Assembly: GCA_963921425.1 (NCBI GenBank)
Contig: OY992836.1
Coordinates: forward strand, 3,549,825 to 3,613,824
DNA: 64,000 nt
Direction of reading: 5' to 3'
Source of the DNA: Dryas octopetala
Lineage: Eukaryota; Streptophyta; Magnoliopsida; Rosales; Rosaceae
Below are positions 56,601-64,000 of the stretch, piece by piece. Position numbers and translations under genes: made by a program. The notes below the pieces were generated by a model. The model had not been told where the DNA came from. It did no database searches and saw only the letters and a program-made list of their open reading frames with translations. How positions within the stretch are numbered: position 1 is the first letter of the stretch; every line of letters begins with the position of its first letter.

Positions 56601-59376
56601 ACTCCTATAAATATATTCACCTGAGGAATATTAAAAAGGGAAGGAGGTGGGGGTAGTTGTAGGTTAAAATATAGTAGTATTTTACCTCGCTTGTGCCACC
56701 ATCACCAATATATGTGACCACACATGCATCCTTTCTTTCCATCTTTAAAGAATATGCAGCACCAACAGCCTGCGGGAGCTGTGTACTGGAAAGCAATATA
56801 AATTACTTATGATGTGATCTAAATTATTTTAGTAAAAGACTTGAAAATGTTCCACAAAACAAAATTTATACTTACGCCACTGTTGATGCTACAGTGAAGT
56901 AATTGTGCTTTTTAGACCCATAATGGATTGGCATCTGTCTGCCCTTACCATAATCAGCTTTGTTACTGAAACACTGGTTTGCAAATTCTTGTACAGTGAA
57001 ACCACGCCATAATAGCACTCCTGGCTCCCTGTACTGCATGCAGGTCAAAGAAAACTTTTTTCTCAAATCATTCTCAGCCCTCTCATGTAAAATTACTGAA
57101 TGATCTGATAAGGCAAAAGGAATTGAGATCTTAATGAGTAGGTGTGGCATATAGAGGTAAAATGATAGTACAGAAAGTTCTTATTTGCGTATATGTGGAT
57201 GAAACCTGAGGAAAAATAATGTCATCCACAGTGAGTGCTGCAGCCGATGCAATATTGACGGCCTCTTCTCCAACTGTTGTCAAATAAAAGGAAATCCTTC
57301 CTTGCCTTTGTGCTTCATAGAAAATGGTGTCCATAATTTGAAGCGTGACCATGTCAGTGTACATTTTTACAGCAACTTCCTTGCTGACCTATTTAATTTA
57401 GTAGTCCATAGGCCATAAGTTTCCTATGTATTATATTTATGTTCATCATAAAGAAAGAAATGAAAAACTCCTTGTTGGAATAGGGGGGTGGAGTCCATTA
57501 CCTCTATGTAGTTGCTGGACAAAATTTGCTTTCCATTGTCATCAAGGACCCGATAACAGCATTCCCGCTCCTCAAGCGACTCAGATATGAACCTCATTTC
57601 AGGAGTGAATTTGACCTTTCCATCTGGAAGATCTAAAACCTGTCATTAGGGATCTTTAGTGAGCTTATGCATATAAAACACAGTTTGCCACACCTGTACA
57701 TTCACATGTGCACTGAAAGCAAGTTTCCATGACCTGTCTAAGTGTTCAAGGATCCTCTCGGAAGCAAATTCGAGAAATTATTCCTGAATGCCTTATCTTC
57801 TAATTCATCCAAGATACCTATAAGAAATGCCTCTTATTTGGCTCCTAAAGTTCAGAAGTACATCTCTCAGAGGTCTCCAATAGTGATTACCAAGAAAGTA
57901 TACTAGCAAACTATATCATGGCAGTATAACAGATCAAGTGACCTTTGGGAATTGTTCCTTCCATATTATATGTATGAGTGAATAAAGAAGTTGTTCTTTC
58001 TTAAGTAGCTTCCAGGAAGAGCTGGATATTGCCTCAGTACACTTAAAGTTATGCTATGACACCGCTTTTTCAGATAAACCGGAAAATATCATCCCAAGAT
58101 GCATTTTTAGTTTTACCTAATTCATAGTAGGTGCTTATAGTTCTCAGCACTAAACACTAAGGCCTCGTTTGGTGCATAGGATGGGATTGAATAGCATAAA
58201 TAGTTAAATTCATGTATATTCAAGGAAGAACATGGAGGATGTCTTCTAACTTGAAGGAAGAAGATGAGAAGAAGATGGGAAGAAGATGAATTATTTAATC
58301 CCACCATTTTTGGGGGCATTGGAAGGGATAAGTCTCTCTATGATTAGTCCATCTTGATACATCTTATTCTTTCAAGTTAGAAACTTATTCCTTGAATACA
58401 CATGAATTTAGCCATTTATCCTATCCAATCCTATCCTATGCACCAAACGAGGCCTAAACTACATTTCTTGGTATAAAGGATGTCTTTTCTAATATTGATC
58501 CATAATAACCAATGAAGTAGGATGAATGACATGACTAAGTAAAAGAACAAATACATAAACGTTCTATCATCATCTTGGAGGACAATTGATAAGATTATCT
58601 TTAATACGTCCTATTCCAGAAAACTTAGCTTTCAGTAACAAAACCAAGAGGCACCAAAGTTGCATCTTATGCATACATCTGATAACCAGAAAAGGAATCT
58701 GCCACAGTATTTAATCTAAGCTACAATACTGAAAACAGTTTGCACAAAATTGGAAGAGGGGCTAATTGATAAAAATAGAAAAAAAAAATATAATATCACT
58801 AAATCAATGCGCATTAATTTTAACATAAACAGAACTCTTTAAGTTACCACTAATTACAAACAGTACAAGCCTACTCAAACGGAATGATTAATGTGGATTA
58901 TGCAAAACCAAGGTGCAATGATCAATCATAAAAGCAAAGTAAACAGCTGGTATATATCAAAATATATCTGTTTATACAAAAATGCTATAAACCTTATGAT
59001 AATATACTGGGATATTTCAAAAATAACTGATTATATATATTCATCAAAGTGAAATTGATCACCTACACACTTAAGAACCAACCAAAGTCTGATCCCAATC
59101 TGAAATTACGTTCTGGTTTTATTATACCTGATTGCCATCAATATTATCCGACAGCTTTTCTGCTTTCGCGGATTCAAAACGACGAAAGCAGAAATGGGTG
59201 GGTGAGTTTCTAAAATCCCCATCCGGGATTCGGAGATATTGAGCAATTGCAGCAGTAGCTGGAGAATTTTGACTGAAAGAAGAACTCCGAGAGCTGAGAT
59301 TGATCAAACCCAACGAACCCATCTTAGATTTGAAATGGTTGATAAAGTTTCCTGATTTCCTCATCCACAGAGCCAT
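53610..59376 (-). CDS. BCKDHA: Branched-chain 2-oxo acid dehydrogenase E1 subunit alpha, 9 exons
   Basis: Exons 59376-59128, 57639-57502, 57388-57206, 57033-56876, 56785-56686, 56325-56214, 56122-55983, 55870-55685 and 53777-53610 all join at GT/AG sites in phase and give 477 residues, the usual plant length. With E1 beta this subunit decarboxylates the keto acids of Leu, Ile and Val in mitochondria, using thiamine diphosphate. The first ~75 residues look like a mitochondrial presequence ([11 protein letters not shown], Ser/Arg-rich). Hallmarks: [12 protein letters not shown] (exon 4), a thiamine-diphosphate motif from GDGGTSEGDF (about 270) to RNN (299-300) across exons 5-6, and the phosphorylation loop [13 protein letters not shown] (exon 8; serines about 370, 372, 375). 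It ends [11 protein letters not shown]. No break seen. Introns 1 and 8 are large and hold repeats. Confidence 0.97.
53778..55684 (-). other. Large intron 8 of BCKDH, likely holding decayed retroelements
   Basis: 1.9 kb. Besides the 46 bp repeat it contains CTCTTATATAGGGGCTGG (about 54451-54468), which looks like an LTR promoter. A stretch near 55250-55315 ending CTTAATAAAATTC and an A-rich run resembles the 3' end of a LINE. Neither is bounded well enough to name. Confidence 0.35.
54638..54775. repeat. 46 bp tandem repeat, 3 units, in BCKDH intron 8
   Basis: GACTCCAGCATATGAAAGTA begins units at 54638 and 54684, with a variant at 54730; spacing is exactly 46 bp. Each unit also contains GACTCCAGCAAATAGAA, a half-unit echo. 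Confidence 0.9.
58161..58454. mobile_element. Tourist-like MITE (PIF/Harbinger), 294 bp, in BCKDH intron 1
   Basis: Termini GGCCTCGTTTGGTGCATAGG and CCTATGCACCAAACGAGGCC are exact 20 bp inverses. The flanking TAA duplication (58158-58160 and 58455-58457) is the PIF/Harbinger target. Near-perfect ends suggest a fairly recent insertion. It should be spliced out with the intron. Confidence 0.9.
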
Positions 59377-59379
59377 CTA

Positions 59380-60360
59380 AGAACAGAAACTGAAAGTGAA
59401 AATGGTGCCTGCAGACAGTGAAACTGAAAGTGTGTATGTATATGAGAGAGAAGAGAGTGGTTGGTCAGTTACTCCATGGAATCTTTTGAACATTTAAGAT
59501 AAGAGTGCCAAATCAGAACAACCGCCACGGTGTGCACTTGCGTACTGCAAGAGCCATCTTATCACTACCAACCAAATTTGACACTATAGCCATTTTACTA
59601 ATAGGCGATGTTTGTTAGACTGTATAATATAATACTTAAAAGCATGTTTGGTGCCATCATTTTAAAATTTAGTCACCTGATTAATTTATCTAGTCAGCAC
59701 TTCTAATAATGCACATTGAAATCACTATTCTATTTTATACTGGGCTTAACTTGGATTAAGCCCAACTGCACACTTCCTCTCTGGGACCTCCTAAATTGAA
59801 CACAACAACACGACCTCCCAAATCAAATGTTGCGACGATCGAAGCTATCCGCAACCGTTGTTTCTAGTAGCTATGTATCTCTCTCTTTCTCTCTCTTTCT
59901 CTCTCCTTTGTGTTGATTTTTGTGATGATTTGTGTGAGCTATGGATGATCTAGAGCTTTTTGTTGATTTTTGTGATGATCATTGTGAGCTATGAATGACT
60001 TAGGGCTTTGTGTTGATTTTTGATCTGTGTGAGTTGTGAATAACCTAGGGTTGTTGTTTGGGTCCGTGCATTTAGGAAAATTTTTGTAATTTTTCATTTT
60101 GTTTTGTGGGTTTTATCTCTAAGAACTAATTAGTGCTTAAGATGACAAGCATTGTAAAGTCAGAGTTTGGAGTTGAAGCCCGTCTAGCTTTTTCATAACA
60201 TAGGGGTTTACTTTTTTTTTTTTTTTGGAGGGGTATAAAAAGGGAGGTTTGATTCATGAGTCTTGTGAATATGCTGACAATTTTGGGTGACTCTTATGAG
60301 ATCAATTTAATGAATTCTTTTTAACTCCATAAGTGGGTTTCATATTTTAGGGGTGCTTGT
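59380..60360. other. Promoter side of BCKDH and spacer
   Basis: Leader and promoter of the minus-strand BCKDH gene lie just above 59376, with GAGAGA-rich text at about 59443-59457. A MITE-like fragment (GCATGTTTGGTGCCATCA, about 59642-59659) follows. From 59918 to 60055 a ~50 bp unit (GTGTTGATTTTTGTGATGAT...GAGCTATGAATGA) is repeated about three times with differences. No other gene. Confidence 0.5.
59918..60055. repeat. ~50 bp degenerate tandem repeat, 3 units
   Basis: Three successive segments read TTGTTGATTTTTGTGATGAT, GTGAGCTATGAATGACTTAG or near variants, the third shortened. Confidence 0.75.
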
Positions 60361-60363
60361 TGT

Positions 60364-61520
60364 TACACCCCGAACTTCGGGTATGTGGCATATGCACCTT
60401 TTTTGAATATTCAGAGGAATTAATGTTAATAAATTGGCGTTAATCCCCCAAGATACTCAAGAAAGGTTGAACCTATGGATTGTATTAGAGTACTTTTATA
60501 TAACAGGATCTTTTAAGGAAATAATAAGATCAAAATAAATACGTAGATATAAATTAACCAACCCGCTAGGGTGAAATAGTTAAATCAACACCCCAGAAAA
60601 GAGAATTACCAAAGTAAAAGTAAAACTCACATAAGTTTACAAAATGATTAAAACAAACATAATTGTTCAAAATAGGTTCTCAATGGAAAGCACCCATGAA
60701 GAAGCAAGAACCACTGCAAAGCAAAAGACATGAATACAAAGACCTTGAGACACCCGATAAAAGAATCCAAGCTGCGCACCCCTCAATCGAGATCTCCTCC
60801 AAGAGGCAAATCTACATAAGTAGGAGGAAAAAAAACAAAACAAAGAAAGTAGGAAGTAAACATCACATACGATTATAATTTTCCTCAGGGGACCCTACTA
60901 GGTTTAAAAACTTTAAAGACATTTCCCTGTAAAAGATTGATTTCCAAAATCCCAAAACATTTCCACAAATCGATTTAACACTTCAGCTGCAGCAGTATAT
61001 GGTAAACATGCATAAAAAGTCATAAATACTCAGATGGTCGATACACATTAGGTACGACTATGGCCAACTATTAAAAGAAATAGCATCTATAGCGAGAGTG
61101 TCATGGTAAACAGAAATAGGAACTTGCAATTCAGAAACTGTATCACTACCATCTGATCAATCATAGGTCCCCGCTTCGCACAAGCACACGTAGCCACGTG
61201 TTAGCCTGGCTAAACTCTCCGTAATGTACAGATCAATTCTTTTAGAAGATTTAGGGACTTGAACCCAAGGCCACCGACGAGGCTACCTTAACTCTCAGAC
61301 CCATCATACAAACATAGCATGTTATAATAGTTTAAAAACTGCACATACTCACATAAAGTTCATAGTCAGGAATGTAGGATAAATCTCCCTACTTGGAATC
61401 CAATGCTCTTCAATTATTCTCTTCCACAAGCCTTACACGTTTGCGCACTATCCTATCTTGGCAAATTCTCCGTAACTAGATGATACGGCAACCTTAACCT
61501 CTTAACAACTTGGCAACTGG
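60364..61520 (-). mobile_element. LTR-type segment, minus orientation (terminus TGTTACACCCCG)
   Basis: Begins TGTTACACCCCGAACTTCGGG, the inverted form of a gypsy-type LTR end. Part of it (about 60840-60900, CATCACATACGATTATA and GGGACCCT) recurs at 63485-63535. Its far part (61300-61520) is the inverse of 62385-62640. It is taken as one LTR or LTR piece of a large gypsy family; the other border is not fixed. Confidence 0.5.
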
Positions 61521-62640
61521 GTAATTGAGAGCTTTAAGCTCGACCGTTGATTGGGCTGAAAGATCAGTCACTATAGCGCGGGTCAAGGCTGACCCGCGTG
61601 TTTGCTTTTGGGCTGACCCGTGGGTCTTCATGTGAGTGTAAGTGGGTATTTTCATGGGTTTTTCCAACCCAGTTCGACTTTTAAGCCTTTTTTCATCATT
61701 TCTAGTGCAATTTGTCTCACATTGGATATTTACAATTTCTTCCAAACCTCTAGTGCTTATAAATAGAGACCGTTGTCCCTTATTTTCACTTGCACCACCA
61801 AGTGAAGTTAGAGTTACTCATTCCTTGGTTATTTAGGAGTCTCTCTAAGAAGAGCCATACTATAAAGGAATAAACTTCCCAAAATTTAAAGTTTTGGAAG
61901 TGCAAGGAGGAGATCCTAGGAGTGGAGTCTAGCTTTAGAGGTCTACAACCAGGTGAGTATTTTATTATTTCCGCTTTATTTATCTATTCTTAGACTTTAA
62001 TTTTAGGATGCATGCTTAGATTAATTAAGTAGGATTTATTTATTAATTAAGCATGCTTAGCCTTATTTTTGGATACTTAATTGTTTATTTAAGAGTAATT
62101 AGCATGCTAGGATTAACAAGTTTCAATTGTAGATATTAAATTGGATTAATCTAAATTATTTTAAGGATTTGCTTTGAATTAAAACAACTAGTCAATTAGT
62201 TTGACTTTAAGATAAAAGTTGAAACTTGTGAACCCTTAAGAAAACTCTAAAAAGAAGAGTTTCGTCCACTTAGGATTAGAAACGAGCAACGTGTGACTAA
62301 ATGAAAGGTCATATCGTCTTCCCTTATTGTTAATAGTCCTTAACTTAGAGTTTGTTTTCTCTTGTCATTTTTGTTTCTACTGAATTACCCAGTTACCCAG
62401 TTGCCGAGTTGTTAACAGGTTAAGGTTGTCGTATTTGTCTAATTACGACAGATTTGCCAAGATAGGACCATACACGAACGTGGAAGGCTTGTGGAAAAGA
62501 ATACTTGAAGTGCATTGGATTCCAGGTAGGGGATTTATCCTACATATGGACTTTGTGTGTGCATGTGTAGTTTTTAAACTGCGATAACATACTATTATTA
62601 TTATTGTGATTGGTCTGAGAGTTTGGGTAGTTTGTGACAG
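61520..62640 (+). mobile_element. LTR-type segment, plus orientation, with promoter-like region
   Basis: Contains a TATA-like CTTATAAATAGAGACC (about 61756-61771) followed by leader-like text. It ends with a ~250 bp stretch (62385-62640) that is the inverse of 61300-61520, sharing ACCCAGTTGCC, GTTAAGGTTG, TTTGCCAAGATAGGA and GGATTTATCCTACAT. So two related LTR pieces lie tail to tail in opposite orientation. Confidence 0.5.
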
Positions 62641-62755
62641 TTAAAACTCATCATTATATTTTGCCTTTTTAGGCCCAAAACATACGACTGATTTCTCAAC
62701 ATCTCAGTTTTTTGTCCTGACATACGTACGTCTCTTCGTACATTGAAAAAATTTA

Positions 62756-62922
62756 AGTTGATAATGGATCACCTTGGTGAAGTCCTCGTGATAAAATCCC
62801 TTAGAACATAACAAATATAAGTTGATAATGAATCACCTTGGCGAAGTCCTCGTGATAAAATCCCTTAGAACATAACAAATATAAGTTGATAATGAATCAC
62901 CTTGGTGAAGTCCTCGTGATAG
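62756..62922. repeat. 64 bp tandem repeat, ~2.6 units
   Basis: AGTTGATAATGGATCACCTT and its close copies begin at 62756, 62820 and 62884; the units are nearly identical, so the duplication is recent. Confidence 0.95.
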
Positions 62923-63013
62923 CACAAAAGAAGTAGAGGGATGCCCTTTCAAAAATACAGAATAAGTGACCAATTCAACATATTCCATTATAAGGGAAAC
63001 CCACTGTTAGGCC

Positions 63014-63560
63014 CCAAATGGGGGTCTTGGTAGAGGCACCCACCCTAAGAACCCCAGAAGATGATATCATGCCTCAGCATTACTATTCCAAGTTCCTTAA
63101 AACGAGTTAAGCATTTTTTGATGAAATACGAGTTGGAGCAGAGAATAAAATGTATAGCGGAAAACATACTTCAAAATATATTTAAAAATAAGCCAACCTG
63201 GTAGGGTACGAACTTTTACAAAAATAACCCTAATGCAACATGATAACCTGAACGGTCATGTTTGAGAAGAAAATCCCAAAAATGGTACCAATCGACTACT
63301 AGAAAAATGTTCTGAATAATTAAAAATGATAGATAAGTAAACGGGTAGAAGACCCAGCAAAATAACAAGCTGAACATAGTGAAGAAGACCTGAGAATGCC
63401 CAACAAGATATACGAGTGTTTTGCCCAACTGACTAGTCAAGATCGTCAACCGAATGGTAATCTGCAAAAAGCAATATAGGGGGTAAGCATCACATACGAT
63501 TATAGCTTTCCCTCGAGGGACCCTGGCTAAGTTTGAAAATAGTAAGTAAAATACTTACTA
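63014..63560 (-). mobile_element. Second LTR-type segment (terminus TGTTAGGCCCC), related to 60364
   Basis: Starts TGTTAGGCCCCAAATGGGGG. Downstream text (AAGCCAACCTGGTAGGGT, then CATCACATACGATTATAGC and AGGGACCCTGG) parallels 60550-60900 in the same order and orientation. It appears to be another diverged copy of the same LTR family. Confidence 0.5.
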
Positions 63561-64000
63561 GATATCTCCAGTGATAAAAATAGTTCGATTAACTAACTAG
63601 TTTTAATGGTTTTGGTTTAAGGGTGCTGCTTGATCAATTAACTAGTTTAGCACTAATTGTTATATTTTGAAACACAAATGTGGATTTGTTCCACAAGTTA
63701 GTTTTATAAAAGATTTCATCATTTCTATAATACTCTAATTGTTATGCATGCACCTATTTTAATTTATTTTATTACACATTTTGTTTGTACACTCCATGCT
63801 CTCGGATCACATGCATTCTTATACTTGTATACTTATGTGACTTGTTGATGCAAAAATCCGTAAGAGAGATGCAACAACTTAAGGTGGATGATCTGGCTGA
63901 TTGGAAGCCTTGTTAGATGTTGATTTGAAATTATCAAGATTTTTTGAATTGCTGGTTGAAGCTAATGAGATCTTCCTGCATGAACACAAGATCAAAGGAG
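63561..64000. other. Window end, nature unclear
   Basis: AT-rich sequence. A GATGCAACAACTTAAGGTGG-like stretch (about 63870-63890) reads like coding or leader text but shows no family wording within the window. Confidence 0.3.

Overview
This is a stretch of plant nuclear DNA, most likely from a eudicot. It has AT-rich spacers, spliced genes with GT/AG introns, a plastid-lumen precursor, a CHX-type antiporter, a plant U-box protein and a mitochondrial branched-chain keto acid dehydrogenase subunit, in a bed of typical plant transposons. I cannot fix the genus. One assembly gap (Ns) lies at 46168-46367.

Host genes. Four are well supported. (1) A 3-exon gene for a TPR-like thylakoid-lumen protein (13228-17665, +). 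(2) A single-exon U-box/ARM E3 ubiquitin ligase (22085-23332, -). (3) A 2-exon CHX18-type cation/H+ exchanger of 834 residues (38910-41633, -). (4) A 9-exon gene for the E1 alpha subunit of the branched-chain 2-oxo acid dehydrogenase (53610-59376, -); every exon joins in phase and gives 477 residues. They are unrelated housekeeping or regulatory genes and do not form a cluster.

Layout. 1-2520: the 3' part of an old Ty3/gypsy element, entering from outside the window. 2540-3340: a decayed hAT transposase. 3340-6760: a fossil Caulimoviridae-like pararetrovirus. 7470-10602: a PIF/Harbinger-like element with a 1.8 kb solo LTR inside it. 11.7-13.1 kb: telomere-like repeats and a MITE. 13.2-17.7 kb: the TPR gene, whose large first intron holds a small LTR element, a CT microsatellite and a strong hairpin. 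18.3-22.1 kb: a hAT MITE, a degenerate repeat array and another MITE. 22-23.4 kb: the U-box gene. 25036-34084: a 4.36 kb solo LTR split by a young Ty3/gypsy chromovirus (29105-33792). 34.1-38.2 kb: a MITE, a SINE, and one DNA transposon inserted in another. 38.9-41.6 kb: CHX. 42.86-44.91 kb: a Mutator-like element with long terminal inverted repeats and a 760 bp minisatellite. 45645-53004: a very young Ty1/copia element with identical LTRs. 53.6-59.4 kb: the dehydrogenase gene, with a Tourist-like MITE in intron 1. 60.4-64 kb: overlapping and inverted LTR segments.

I found no cooperating multi-gene system. The most unusual signals are: (a) six tiny insertion scars, each a short poly(A) tail flanked by a 9-18 bp target duplication; (b) the Mutator-like element with tRNA-like boxes in both arms and a higher-order minisatellite; and (c) a hAT element whose ends are arrays of palindromic CGAAATTTCG. 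Insertion boundaries were called by eye from target-site duplications and terminal repeats, and family names come from remembered motifs, not from a search.
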